In this document: one piece after another, positions 20,035-28,637 of the stretch | How the letters are laid out: every line of letters starts with the position of its first letter | Numbering within the stretch: position 1 is the first letter of the stretch | Origin: Opitutaceae bacterium | Lineage (GTDB): Bacteria > Verrucomicrobiota > Verrucomicrobiia > Opitutales > Opitutaceae | Assembly (NCBI GenBank): GCA_016795545.1 | Contig: JAEUGX010000068.1 | Span: 1-64,000, forward strand | Direction of reading: 5' to 3' | Length of the DNA: 64,000 bases | Program-made: the position numbers and the translations under genes | Notes under the pieces: generated by a model | What the model was told of the DNA's origin: nothing | Databases searched by the model: none | Seen by the model: the letters and a program-made list of their open reading frames with translations, nothing else

Positions 20035-21285
20035 TCAAGCAGAGCCCGCGCGGAGGCGGTCGAGCAAGGCAAAGAATTCCGGGAAGGTCTTGGCGCAGCA
20101 GGCCGGGTCGAGGATCGTCAGCCACGGACGGCCGTCGCCGTGCCGGTCATGGCAGCCGAGGATGCCGAAGCTCATCGCGAACCGGTGGTCGTGGTAGGTC
20201 TCGATCTCGACGCCGGCGACCAGCGGCCGCGGGTGGATCTCCAGGGAGTCCTCCGCCTCGATCACATGCTGGCCGAGCTTGCGCAGCTCGCGGGCCATGC
20301 CGGCGACCCGGTCGGTCTCCTGCCGGCGGGTGTGCGCGATGCCGGTGAGGCGGGTCGGCCCGTCGAGCAGCGGGGCCAGCGCCGCCAGGGTCAGGAAGGT
20401 GTCGGAGAAGTCGTTGAAGTCGGCCGCGATGCCGGTCGACGACGGGCCGAACGCCACGCGGTCGCCCTCGAAGCGGATGTTGCCCCGGCGCGCGAGCAGC
20501 CGGATGAACTCGACGTCGCCCTGCAGCGCGTCCGGCCCCGCGTTCAGGCCGCCGAGGCGGAGCTCCCCGCCGCGGAACGAGACCAGGGCCGCGAAGTAGC
20601 TGGCCGCGGTGGCGTCGCCCTCGATGGCATACTCGGCCGGCCCGGCGGCGAACTGCCGCACCATCTGCTCGGTCATGGCCACGAACGGACGGGACACGGT
20701 GCCGCCGACGAGGCTGACGGCCAGCGGCGTGCGGGCGTGCGGCGCCACCATCAGCAGCGCCGACAGCAGCTGGCTGCTCTCCGAGGCGTCGAGGCGCACC
20801 GGCCCGCCGCGCAGCCCGGCGGTGCGGAGGGTGAACGGGAACTGGCGGGCGGTGGCGGTGGCGCCCTGCGTGGCCAGGGCGTCGAGCAGCGCCCCGATCG
20901 GGCGCCGGCGCATGGCCGCGTCGCCGTCGAAATGGTAGACCCCGTCGGGCCGGAGGCAGACGAACGCCGTGAGGAAGCGGGCCGCGGTGCCGGCGTTGCC
21001 GACGTCGAGCACGGCCTCGCGCGCCGGGATCTCCCCGCCGCGGCCGGTGATCCGGAGGGTCAGCGCCGCCTCGTCGGTCTCGACCGCGAAGCCCAGCGTC
21101 CGCAGGGCGGCCACCATGATGCGGGTGTCGCGGCTGAAGAGCGCCCCGTGCAGGGTCACGGGCCCGTCGGCGAGCGCGGCCAGGATCAGCGCCCGGTTGG
21201 TGATGCTCTTGGACCCGGGCAGGGTGAGCGTGCCGCGGACCGGGCGGGTGAAGGGGACGATGGGCAGGGCGGGGGGCAGGTTCAC
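20035..21285 (-). CDS. aroA: 3-phosphoshikimate 1-carboxyvinyltransferase (EPSP synthase)
   Basis: 416 residues. Sixth step of the shikimate pathway. The N-terminal PLPGSKSITNRALILAALA-type signature is present (LPGSKSITNRALIL), then DVGNAGTAARFLTAF with the PEP-binding region, SSQLLSALLMVAPHA, and EGDATAASYFAA. The C-terminal DHRFAMSFGILG block holds the usual catalytic His/Arg region. Shorter than many AroA proteins (about 430) but complete. It lies between tyrA (16 bp upstream) and cmk. Confidence 0.95.
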   Translation of the reverse strand: MNLPPALPIVPFTRPVRGTLTLPGSKSITNRALILAALADGPVTLHGALFSRDTRIMVAALRTLGFAVETDEAALTLRITGRGGEIPAREAVLDVGNAGTAARFLTAFVCLRPDGVYHFDGDAAMRRRPIGALLDALATQGATATARQFPFTLRTAGLRGGPVRLDASESSQLLSALLMVAPHARTPLAVSLVGGTVSRPFVAMTEQMVRQFAAGPAEYAIEGDATAASYFAALVSFRGGELRLGGLNAGPDALQGDVEFIRLLARRGNIRFEGDRVAFGPSSTGIAADFNDFSDTFLTLAALAPLLDGPTRLTGIAHTRRQETDRVAGMARELRKLGQHVIEAEDSLEIHPRPLVAGVEIETYHDHRFAMSFGILGCHDRHGDGRPWLTILDPACCAKTFPEFFALLDRLRAGSA

Positions 21286-21301
21286 CGGAAAAGCGCGCGG
21301 G

Positions 21302-22156
21302 TCACGGGATCGGGCGGAACTGGTCGCGGTACGCCTTGCCGCGCTCGATGACGGCCTGCACCTCGAACCAGTCGCGGTTGGCGAGCGCGCGCTCCATGCC
21401 GTGCAGCTCCTCCTGGTAGCCGCGCAGGGCGCGGAGGACCTCGTCGCGATTCTGCTCCAGGATGGTCTTCCAGAGGCGCGGGTCGCTGCCGGCGATGCGC
21501 GTGGTGTCCCGCAGCCCCCCGCCGGCGAAGTTGCGCCAGGCCGGGTCGCGCCGGTTCAGGCAGGCGCAGAGCGTCGAGGCGATCACCTGCGGGAGATGGC
21601 TGATGTGCGCGACGATCTCGTCGTGGGTGTCGGGCGCGCAGGTGGCCACGTCCGCGTCGCAGGCCCGCCAGAAGGCCGCGACGCGGCCGGTCGCGGCCGC
21701 GTCCGTCTCCGGCAGCGGCGTGACAAACACCGTGCGGCGGGCGAACAGGTCGGCCCGGCCGTGCTCCCAGCCGGTCTTTTCCGAGCCCGCCATGGGATGC
21801 GAGCCGACAAAGTGCGCGCGCGGCGCCAGGGCCTGGTGGCCGGCGCGGCAGATCTCGCCCTTGACGCTGCCGACGTCGGTCACGAGCGCGCCCGGCGCGA
21901 GGCCCGGGGCGGCCTGGCGGACCAGGGGCACGATCTGGTCGACCGGCGCGCAGACGACCACGAGCTGGGCGTCGCGCACCGCGTCCGCCGGCGTGTCGGC
22001 CACCCGGTCGCACCAGGGCTGGCCCTGCAGCTCCAGCCGGGTTTCGGGCCGGCGGGCCCAGAGCACGGTGCGCCGGGCGCTGCCGTAATGGCGCGCCGCC
22101 CGGGCGACGGAGCCGCCGAGGAGGCCGGGGGCGAGGATGGCGATCTGGTCGAACAC
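21302..22156 (-). CDS. tyrA: Prephenate/arogenate dehydrogenase
   Basis: 284 residues. An N-terminal Rossmann fold (IAILAPGLLGGSVARAA, in which the first Gly of the usual GxGxxG is Ala) precedes the TyrA hallmarks: DVGSVKGEI, then FVGSHPMAGSEKTGWEHG with the catalytic His, and the helical dimerisation domain (ISHLPQVIASTLC, AGGGLRDTTRIAGSD). It converts prephenate (or arogenate) towards tyrosine. No chorismate mutase or ACT domain is attached. It is the first gene of the tyrA-aroA-cmk-plsC run. Confidence 0.92.
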   Translation of the reverse strand: MFDQIAILAPGLLGGSVARAARHYGSARRTVLWARRPETRLELQGQPWCDRVADTPADAVRDAQLVVVCAPVDQIVPLVRQAAPGLAPGALVTDVGSVKGEICRAGHQALAPRAHFVGSHPMAGSEKTGWEHGRADLFARRTVFVTPLPETDAAATGRVAAFWRACDADVATCAPDTHDEIVAHISHLPQVIASTLCACLNRRDPAWRNFAGGGLRDTTRIAGSDPRLWKTILEQNRDEVLRALRGYQEELHGMERALANRDWFEVQAVIERGKAYRDQFRPIP

Positions 22157-22240
22157 GTGGTGCAGGGAGCAGAGGGAAACCAGGAATGGCTCCGAGGGAA
22201 CACAATTTTCCGGCCCGGGGGCGGCCCGGTGCAGGGGGGC

Positions 22241-22654
22241 TCAGCCGCCCCCCAGCTTGGTGAGGCGGGCGAACTCGGCCGGCTGCAGCGGCATGACCGA
22301 GAGCCGGCCCTGACGCACCAGCCCGATCGCCTGCAGCGCGGCGTCGGCCTTGACCGCCGCCAGCGGCACGGGGCGGGGGAGCGGCCGGACCGCGGCGAGC
22401 TCCACCGCCACCCAGCCCGGCTCCTTCGCGGTGGCGTCGGGGAACGCGGTCCGGGTGACGCGGGCCACGCCCACGACGCTCTTGCCGTCGCCGCTGTGGT
22501 AGAAGAGCACCTGGTCGCCCGTTCGCATGCCCTTGAGATGCAGGCGGGCGGCGTAATTGCGCACGCCGGTCCAGTCGGTGCGGCCGTCGCGGACAAGATC
22601 GTCCCACGAGTAGGTTTCGGGTTCGGACTTCACGAGCCAGTATTGCATTGTCAT
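22241..22654 (-). CDS. EVE domain protein
   Basis: 137 residues from ATG 22654 (MTMQYWLVKSEPETYSW). The YWLVKSEPETYSWDDL opening, WTGVRNYAARLHLKGM and GDQVLFYHSGDGKSVVG are the marks of the EVE/thymocyte nuclear protein 1 family, a PUA-related fold thought to bind modified bases. A longer in-frame reading to 22729 overlaps the divergent small gene and is not family-like. It is divergent from the small membrane protein gene by 29 bp. Confidence 0.88.
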   Translation of the reverse strand: MTMQYWLVKSEPETYSWDDLVRDGRTDWTGVRNYAARLHLKGMRTGDQVLFYHSGDGKSVVGVARVTRTAFPDATAKEPGWVAVELAAVRPLPRPVPLAAVKADAALQAIGLVRQGRLSVMPLQPAEFARLTKLGGG

Positions 22655-22683
22655 CGGAGGAGCCGCTTGGTCGGATGCGGGGA

Positions 22684-22815
22684 ATGGACGAGCAGGACCC
22701 GGAGTTAGAAAAAAAAGCCCGCCGGGCACAAACGATTCTTTACGCGGTCATGATTTTCTTCGTGATCCTGCCGTTTATCTTGCTGTGGCTGAAAAATCGG
22801 GGAGTATTCGGCTGA
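22684..22815 (+). CDS. Small single-span membrane protein, 43 residues
   Basis: ATG 22684 to TGA 22813-22815. The product has an acidic/basic N-terminus (MDEQDPELEKKARRAQ), one hydrophobic helix (about residues 18-36, TILYAVMIFFVILPFILLWL) and a short basic tail. The composition (charged head, one span) and the position 16 bp before the PIN-TRAM gene argue for a real gene. No family recognised. Confidence 0.6.
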   Translation: MDEQDPELEKKARRAQTILYAVMIFFVILPFILLWLKNRGVFG

Positions 22816-22831
22816 GCCGCCGCCCCCACGC

Positions 22832-23848
22832 ATGAACAAGACGCTCCTGGTCATCCGGGTATTTTTCATCGCCCTGTGCGCGCTGGCCAGCTGGCTGCTG
22901 TGCTACACCGTCGAGGAGTGGGACCACCGGCGCGGCCTGGCGGTCGCGATCGGGCTGATGATCGGCACGCTGGTGGTGCTGGTGGACCTGATGCTGAAGG
23001 GCTTCTCGCTCCGCGGCCTGACCGCCCTGACCTTCGGCCTGGCGGTCGGCTCGGTGGTGGCCTGGCTCATCTCGAACTCGCCGCTGCTGAACAAGGGCGA
23101 TCCGCAGACCATCTACCTGGTGCAGATGGCGCTGTTCGTGATCTGCACCTACCTCGGCACCGTGATCGCCCTGCGGGGCAAGGACGACTTCAACCTGGTG
23201 ATCCCCTACGTGCGGTTCGTGCCGCACGAGGTCGACGTGCCGCTGGTGGTGGTGGACACCAGCGCGCTGATCGACGGCCGCATCGCGAAGGTCTGCGAGA
23301 CGCAGTTCCTGACCGCGGCGCTGATCATCCCGAGCTTTGTCCTGACCGAGCTGCAGGGCATCGCGGACTCGGCCGACCCCGTGAAGCAGGCGCGCGGCCG
23401 CCGCGGCCTGCAGGTGCTCAACGAGCTGCGCGCCATCAAGCACCTCGACATCCGCATCCACCAGAGCGAGGTGGCGCGCCGGCAGGACATCGAGGCCAAG
23501 CTGGTCTTCATCGCGCAGTCGCTGCGGGCGAAGCTGCTGACCACCGACACCAATCTCGCCACGATGGCCAAGTTCCAGGGCGTGCCCTGGCTCAACCTGC
23601 ACGCGCTGGAAAACGCGCTGCGGCCCGAGATCGTGATCGGCGAGAGCATCGCCATCGACCTGGTCAAGGCGGGCAAGGAGGAGGGCCAGGCGCTCGGTTA
23701 CCTGAACGACGGCTCCATGGTGGTGGTGAACAACGCCCGCGCCTTCGTGGGCAAGCGGGTGACCGCCGAGATCATCGGCGTCCTCCCCAGCGCCGGCGGC
23801 AAGATGGTCTTCGCGCGCCTGCTCGGCGAGATGTCCACGACCGTCTGA
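22832..23848 (+). CDS. PIN and TRAM domain membrane protein (YacL-like)
   Basis: 338 residues. Four hydrophobic helices fill residues 1-115 (VIRVFFIALCALASWLLCY first). A PIN nuclease domain follows (LVVVDTSALIDGRI, with Asp ligands; later LTTDTNLATMA), then a TRAM domain (IVIGESIAIDLVKAGKEEGQ, ending at LPSAGGKMVFARL). This is the architecture of YacL-like proteins, presumed membrane-anchored ribonucleases. The substrate is unknown. The 43-residue membrane protein directly upstream may be a partner. Confidence 0.9.
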   Translation: MNKTLLVIRVFFIALCALASWLLCYTVEEWDHRRGLAVAIGLMIGTLVVLVDLMLKGFSLRGLTALTFGLAVGSVVAWLISNSPLLNKGDPQTIYLVQMALFVICTYLGTVIALRGKDDFNLVIPYVRFVPHEVDVPLVVVDTSALIDGRIAKVCETQFLTAALIIPSFVLTELQGIADSADPVKQARGRRGLQVLNELRAIKHLDIRIHQSEVARRQDIEAKLVFIAQSLRAKLLTTDTNLATMAKFQGVPWLNLHALENALRPEIVIGESIAIDLVKAGKEEGQALGYLNDGSMVVVNNARAFVGKRVTAEIIGVLPSAGGKMVFARLLGEMSTTV

Positions 23849-23926
23849 TCCGGGCCGGACCGTTGAGCGGTGAGCGATGAGGGTGAGGCGCTCAATCCCG
23901 CCGGGATGGCCGGGCGGGGAGGATTC

Positions 23927-24149
23927 CGGAATAACGCGGAGGTGGGCCCGCTAATCACGCGAAAGCGTGCGAATGGAGGGGTGGGAGGATGGGTTGAGAG
24001 ATCAGGAGGCTGAGCCCGATTCCGCACTTCCATCCGGCCTTCCTCATTTTCCTTTCTCGGCTCCCTCCCCTCGATTCGTCCCCTTCGCGCCATTTCGCGG
24101 GCCTGCCTTGTCCCATCCTTTTCCGTGTGCTCCGTGTATTCCGTGGGCT
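23927..24149. repeat. Dispersed repeat element (island 2)
   Basis: The space 23849-24225 (377 bp) has no gene that I can support. At 24121-24149 it carries the repeat TTCCGTGTGCTCCGTGTATT plus CCGTGGGCT, sharing an exact 17-bp core with 18628-18644. A related sequence in opposite orientation (CGGAATAACGCGGAGG) lies at 23929-23944. The start of the space has GAGCGGTGAGCGATGAGGGT, a near-repeat of heptamers, and CGCGCCATTTCGCGGGCC lies near 24088-24105. The element resembles island 1 in layout. Confidence 0.55.
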
Positions 24150-24225
24150 GTGCCAGTAGTTGTCAGGGGTGCGTTTAAGGGGTAAGCGGCTTGATCATCG
24201 CTTCAACCGTTTGAGTCCGCATCGG

Positions 24226-26667
24226 CTAGGCGGGGGGGCGCAGCCACTCGGTCAGCTCGGCCTCGGAGTGGATCTCCGCGTACTGTTGGTAGTCGGCCGC
24301 GAGCAGCGCGGCGTAGCTCGGGTCGGCGAACCGGCGGCAGTGCAGCAGCACCTTCGCGCGGTGACCCGGGGCGCGGACGAGCCGGCCGAGGGCCTGGTTG
24401 ACCTTCTGGAGTCCCGGCACCTGGTAGATGCGGCGGAACGCGGCCTCGCGGCCGAGGCCGGCCAGGGCGTCGGCGCGGGCCTGCTGCACGGCGTTGACCT
24501 CCGGCAAAGCGGGTCCGACGACCATGGCGTGGGTGACCCGGCCGCCGAGCAGGTCGATGCCCTCGGCGAAGCTGCTGCCGAGCACCAGGAACAGCGCGTC
24601 GGCCAGCAGCAGGTTCTCCTCGACCCAGGCCGCCTGCGTCGCGAGGTCGGGCAGGCGGGGCTGCAGCGCCACCCGCAGGACCGAGCCGCGGTTCTCAAGG
24701 GCCCGCCGCACGGCCTCGGCGTAGGCGTAGGAGGGAAAGAACACCGCCACGCACGCCACGGGGCCCGGGTTGGCCGCCGCGGCAGCCGTCGCGGCGGCGG
24801 CGAGCTGCTCGACCGCGCCGGCGGTCGTGCCGTAGTGTCCGCCGCGCTGGCGATAAGAGGTGTCGACCCGCAGGTCGACCGCCACGTCGTAGGCTCCGGC
24901 CCGCCATGGCGCGCCGGCGGCCAGGGTCGTGTAGGACGGCGCCGCCAGGCCGCAGGCCTCGGCGGTGAGGTCGTAGGGCTGGAGCGTGGCCGACATCAGG
25001 ATGGCGCCGCCGAACGCCTGCAGGGTCTCGCCGATGGCCGGGGCCGCGTCGAGGCAGGTGAATTCGAGTTCGCCGGCCCGGGCCGCCCACAGCAGCTTCC
25101 GCAGGCGGGTGTCGGCAAGGAAGTCGGCGAGCGCGCCGAACCGCCAGAGCGTCTCGTTATGGCGCGGACCGAGCGCGACGGGATCGACGGCGGTGGTGGC
25201 GGCCAGGTCGGCCAGGCGGGCGACGAGGTCCCGCAACTCCGCCTCCGTCGCGGGGTCGAGCGCGTCGGCCGGCCCGAGCGTGGCCAGCAGCCGGGCCCAG
25301 GCCTCGACGGCGAGCAGGAGCGGCGCCGGCGCACGCAGGTGGTCGAGCTCGGCCAGCAGCCCGTGCGCCTCGTCGGCGGTCGCCCGGTGGGAGTGGGCGC
25401 CGGCCACGCGGGCCGGCAGGTTGTGCGCCTCGTCGATCACCAGCAGGGTCTCGGCCGGGTCGAAGCCGGGCTGCTCGAAGAAGAGCCCGCGATTGGCGGG
25501 GGCGAACACGTAGTTGTAGTCGCCGAGCCAGACGTCGTTGAACGCCAGGGCGGTGCGCGTGATCTCGTACGGGCAGAGGTGGGCCTCGCGTCCGGCGGCC
25601 TGCAGGGCCTCCAGGTCGCGCGGCAACGATTCGTCGAGGTGGAAGCGGGCCAGCCCGCTGGCCGGCCAGCGCTCGGCGGCGCCCCGGAGGAAGGAGCAGC
25701 CGTCGCGCACGCAGTGGAAGGTGTGGTTGATGCAGTGCTCGGCTTTGTTCCGAACCTGCCAGGTGGCGACCGGCGGGGCGGCCGGCCCGCCGGCGCCGGC
25801 GGCCATGGTCCGCAGCGTGTGCATGACCGGCAGCTGGCCGGTCGACTTGCCCGTGAGCCAGATCAGCCGGCCGAAGCGGCCCGCGCGCATCTGCCCGAGG
25901 GCGAACTCGAGCACGCATCCGGTCTTGCCGTAGCCGGTGGGCGCCTCGAGCAGGAGGATCCGGGGGGCGGGTTCCGCAGCGGGGGAGGCGGCGAAGGCCG
26001 CCGCGAGGTTGGCCTGGATGTGCTCCTGCCCCGGGCGGAGCGCGGCGTAGGGCGGACGAAAACGCAGGTGGCGGCGGCGGGCCGTGGCGCGAAGCCGCTG
26101 GTCGAGGAAGGCGACCAGGGCCTCGAGCTGGTGGTGCACGAGCGCCTCGTCGAAGGGCGTGAGCGCGACGGCCTGGACCAGGCCGGAGCCGGCCTCGACG
26201 AAGACGAGCTCGGCCGCCAGCGGGGCCCGGCCGCCGGCGGGCTCGGGCGAGGCGCGCAGCAGGACGAGGTAGGCGGCGAGCTGGCGGAAATACGCGGGGT
26301 AGTCGGCCCGCAGTTCGGCCTCGTCGGCGGGCAGCGGGCGCAGCACGGACTTGACCTCGCGCAGCCGCCGGCCGTGCGGGGCCGGGCCGGGCAGGATCTG
26401 GTCGATCCGCCCGCCGAGCTGGATGGTCCAGCCCCGGTGGGTGAGGCGGCCCTCGATGGCGACCTCGAACTGGAGGCGGGGATCGGGCGGCCCGCCCGCG
26501 GCGTGCGCCTGCTCGGCGCGGGCGCGGAGCTCCTGGTGCCAGTGCTGCCCGAGCTGGGCGCGCCAGAGGCCCGCCGGGCCGCCGCCCGACTCGCGCGGCC
26601 CGATGGCGAAATCCGCGAACTCCCCCACGCTCAGGCTGGCGGTCTTGGCTTCGAGGGAGAATACCAT
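24226..26667 (-). CDS. XPD/DinG-type Fe-S DNA helicase with N-terminal PD-(D/E)XK nuclease-like domain
   Basis: 813 residues. Residues about 65-110 form a PD-(D/E)XK-like core: FEVAIEGRLTHRG, GRIDQI with Asp 89, and LREVKSV with Glu 104 and Lys 106. Walker A is EAPTGYGKTG (241-250). Four cysteines at 312, 319, 324 and 365 have the place and spacing of the XPD 4Fe-4S cluster. The DEAH box is at 412-415 (VIDEAHN). Motifs for the second RecA domain follow (ILMSATL, GSSFAEGIDL, QALGRLVRAPGHR). An ATP-driven 5'-3' helicase joined to a nuclease-like domain, probably for DNA repair. It follows recO by 49 bp. Confidence 0.85.
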   Translation of the reverse strand: MVFSLEAKTASLSVGEFADFAIGPRESGGGPAGLWRAQLGQHWHQELRARAEQAHAAGGPPDPRLQFEVAIEGRLTHRGWTIQLGGRIDQILPGPAPHGRRLREVKSVLRPLPADEAELRADYPAYFRQLAAYLVLLRASPEPAGGRAPLAAELVFVEAGSGLVQAVALTPFDEALVHHQLEALVAFLDQRLRATARRRHLRFRPPYAALRPGQEHIQANLAAAFAASPAAEPAPRILLLEAPTGYGKTGCVLEFALGQMRAGRFGRLIWLTGKSTGQLPVMHTLRTMAAGAGGPAAPPVATWQVRNKAEHCINHTFHCVRDGCSFLRGAAERWPASGLARFHLDESLPRDLEALQAAGREAHLCPYEITRTALAFNDVWLGDYNYVFAPANRGLFFEQPGFDPAETLLVIDEAHNLPARVAGAHSHRATADEAHGLLAELDHLRAPAPLLLAVEAWARLLATLGPADALDPATEAELRDLVARLADLAATTAVDPVALGPRHNETLWRFGALADFLADTRLRKLLWAARAGELEFTCLDAAPAIGETLQAFGGAILMSATLQPYDLTAEACGLAAPSYTTLAAGAPWRAGAYDVAVDLRVDTSYRQRGGHYGTTAGAVEQLAAAATAAAAANPGPVACVAVFFPSYAYAEAVRRALENRGSVLRVALQPRLPDLATQAAWVEENLLLADALFLVLGSSFAEGIDLLGGRVTHAMVVGPALPEVNAVQQARADALAGLGREAAFRRIYQVPGLQKVNQALGRLVRAPGHRAKVLLHCRRFADPSYAALLAADYQQYAEIHSEAELTEWLRPPA

Positions 26668-26716
26668 GGGTCCCGCGGATTAGGGGCAGGAAACGGCGGA
26701 ACGCAACGACGGGCGG

Positions 26717-27337
26717 TCAGAGCCGGAGCTCGGTCTCGGCCTGCACCCACTGTTCGAGGCTGGCGGCGAGGCGCGCGACCGTGGCGGCGTCGGCGGTCTG
26801 CTCGGCGAGCGGCTGGTTGAGCAGGCGGGTGGCGGCCGCGCGGTCCTCGGGGGGCAGCCGGGGCCACCACTGCTGCTTGGCCGGATAACCCTCGTCGCGC
26901 AGGAAGCGGAAGAGCGCCTTGAGCCAGATGATGTCGGGCCGACCGCCCTCGGCGAGGGCGCCGAGGCTGGAGCGCAGCAGGGCGGCGATCTCCGCCCGCG
27001 ACTCGTCGGGCACCGGGTTGCGGCTGACCAGCGCGCCGATCGCCGCGGCGGCCCGCAGCGCGGGGTAGGAGCGCCCCAGGCCGTCGTGGCGCCGGACCAG
27101 GCGGTGCTCGCGCACGAACCAGGTGCGGCCCTGGTTCGACGACTCGAGCCAGAGCTCCGTCTCGTCGCCGAGGTCGAGCGGGGCCGCCGCGGCCGCCGAC
27201 CGCCCGCGCGGCAGCCGGGCCAGGCAGTGGAGGAGGCCGTGCTCGGCGGAAAAGGCCGTCACCTGCTCGAACGTGTCGGAGCCGGACGGCAGCTTCGCCA
27301 GCACGAAGGCCTGGGTCTGGAGCTGCGGTCCGGGCAT
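26717..27337 (-). CDS. recO: RecO-like DNA repair protein
   Basis: 206 residues. The first 80 resemble the RecO OB-fold: QTQAFVLAKLPSGSDTFEQVTAFSAEHGLL, then LARLPRGRS, then PLDLGDETELWL. A helical C-terminal part follows; the RecO zinc-binding cysteines are absent. RecO loads RecA on SSB-coated DNA with RecR. The assignment is helped by position, since recO commonly sits near ybeY and phoH. It is the weaker call of this cluster because sequence conservation is low. Confidence 0.6.
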   Translation of the reverse strand: MPGPQLQTQAFVLAKLPSGSDTFEQVTAFSAEHGLLHCLARLPRGRSAAAAAPLDLGDETELWLESSNQGRTWFVREHRLVRRHDGLGRSYPALRAAAAIGALVSRNPVPDESRAEIAALLRSSLGALAEGGRPDIIWLKALFRFLRDEGYPAKQQWWPRLPPEDRAAATRLLNQPLAEQTADAATVARLAASLEQWVQAETELRL

Positions 27338-27369
27338 CGGGTGGGAGCGGCGGCGGGGCGCGCCCCCGG

Positions 27370-28053
27370 TCAGCCCTGGAAGTCGAACGGCAGGCGGGTG
27401 AGCCCGCGGGGGCCGGCGTTGGGATCGGGCGGCCAGACCGGCAGGACGGCGCCGCAGGAGATGACGGTCTTCATGCCGTCGGCGATGGTCATGTCGAGCT
27501 CGACGAGCTCGCCCCGCGGCACGTACAGGAAGAAGCCGTTGACCGGGCTGGGGCAGGTGGGGATGAAGACGGCCCAGCGCTCGTCGGCGAAGTGCACGTG
27601 CGGCTCGCCGCGGCCGGTGTTGGTGACGAAGCCGATGGTGTGCACGCCGGGGCGCGGGAACTGGACGAGGACGACCTTGCTGAACTGCGCGCGGTCCTTG
27701 GCGCCGAACGTCTCGATGAACTGCTTCACACTGTTGTAGAACCGGCCGATGCCCGGAATGCTCTGGATGAACCGCTCGGCCATCGCTCCGACGAAGCGGC
27801 CGAGGAAGAGGCGCGAGACGAAGCCGAGGAGGGTGACGAGGATCAGCGCGATGACGGTGGCGGCGATGTCCCAGAAGATGCTCGGAAGGTGCGCCAGCGC
27901 CTCCGGCAGGTACGGGGCGAACAGCGGGGTGAGCGAGCCGCCGACCACGCCGATGACGATCTTGAGGGCCCAGATCGTGACCACGAGCGGGGCCACGAGC
28001 AGCAAGCCGGTGAGGAAGGCGTTGCGCAGGGAGGTGAAGCGGGATTCAGGCAT
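27370..28053 (-). CDS. DUF502 family membrane protein
   Basis: 227 residues from ATG 28053. Two strong hydrophobic segments (about 10-35, VAPLVVTIWALKIVIG; about 60-82, TVIALILVTLLGFVSRLF) precede a soluble domain with the DUF502 signature SIPGIGRFYNSVKQFIETF and FPTCPSPVNGFFLYVPRGELVELDM-like residues. Function unknown. It lies 65 bp after ybeY and 32 bp before recO in one minus-strand run. Confidence 0.88.
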   Translation of the reverse strand: MPESRFTSLRNAFLTGLLLVAPLVVTIWALKIVIGVVGGSLTPLFAPYLPEALAHLPSIFWDIAATVIALILVTLLGFVSRLFLGRFVGAMAERFIQSIPGIGRFYNSVKQFIETFGAKDRAQFSKVVLVQFPRPGVHTIGFVTNTGRGEPHVHFADERWAVFIPTCPSPVNGFFLYVPRGELVELDMTIADGMKTVISCGAVLPVWPPDPNAGPRGLTRLPFDFQG

Positions 28054-28118
28054 GGGGGACGAGCGCGCAGTGAACCACAGTTGGCCGGCGATGCCCACAG
28101 ATTTTTTCCGGCGGCGGC

Positions 28119-28628
28119 CTACGCGAATCGGAAGCCGGGGATGGCGCCGTGGGCGCGCAGCACCGCCAGGGCGCGCTGCTCGGCCGCGCGCATGCGGCGC
28201 TTGCGGGCCGGCTGCAGGTCGTCGTAGCCGCCGAGGTGCAGCCAGCCGTGCACGAGGTAGAGGGTCAGCTCGGCCGCGAAGGCCGCCTGCCGGGCCGGGC
28301 GCCGGGCGCCGGGTGGCAGCCCCACAAAGCGGGCGGCGGTGTCGGCCGACACGCAGATCTCGCCCGCGCTGCCGGTGGCGGGGTCGCCCGCGAAGGTGAT
28401 GACGTCGGTGGTCGTCGGGTCGCCGAGGAAGTCGGCGTGGATCCGCGCCAGAGCCGGATCCGTGAGGACGACGACGGACAGCTCGCCGGCCGGCCGGCCG
28501 GCGGCGGGCAGGCGGATGCGGTCGGCGTGCTCCTCGAGCAGCCGGAACGCGCGGGCCACCGCGTCCGCCGGCACCCGCAGGCGCGGATGCCGGTTGGTCA
28601 GGACGACGGTGCGCTCGGCCGGGGTCAT
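28119..28628 (-). CDS. ybeY: Endoribonuclease YbeY (rRNA maturation factor)
   Basis: 169 residues. The family hallmarks are present: TDPALARIHADFLGDPTTTDVITF and GEICVS. The metal-binding block reads LVHGWLHLGGYDD. The usual motif is HGxLHLxGYDH with three His ligands, so here the third ligand is Asp. It acts in 16S rRNA 3' maturation and ribosome quality control. It starts 9 bp after the phoH stop, the usual phoH-ybeY pairing. Confidence 0.9.
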   Translation of the reverse strand: MTPAERTVVLTNRHPRLRVPADAVARAFRLLEEHADRIRLPAAGRPAGELSVVVLTDPALARIHADFLGDPTTTDVITFAGDPATGSAGEICVSADTAARFVGLPPGARRPARQAAFAAELTLYLVHGWLHLGGYDDLQPARKRRMRAAEQRALAVLRAHGAIPGFRFA

Positions 28629-28637
28629 GCGCCCGCC

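Noticed and set aside
24160..26820. 886-codon plus-strand frame opposite the helicase
   Set aside because: Shadow; low-complexity Gly/Arg/Val composition, and all helicase motifs are on the minus strand.
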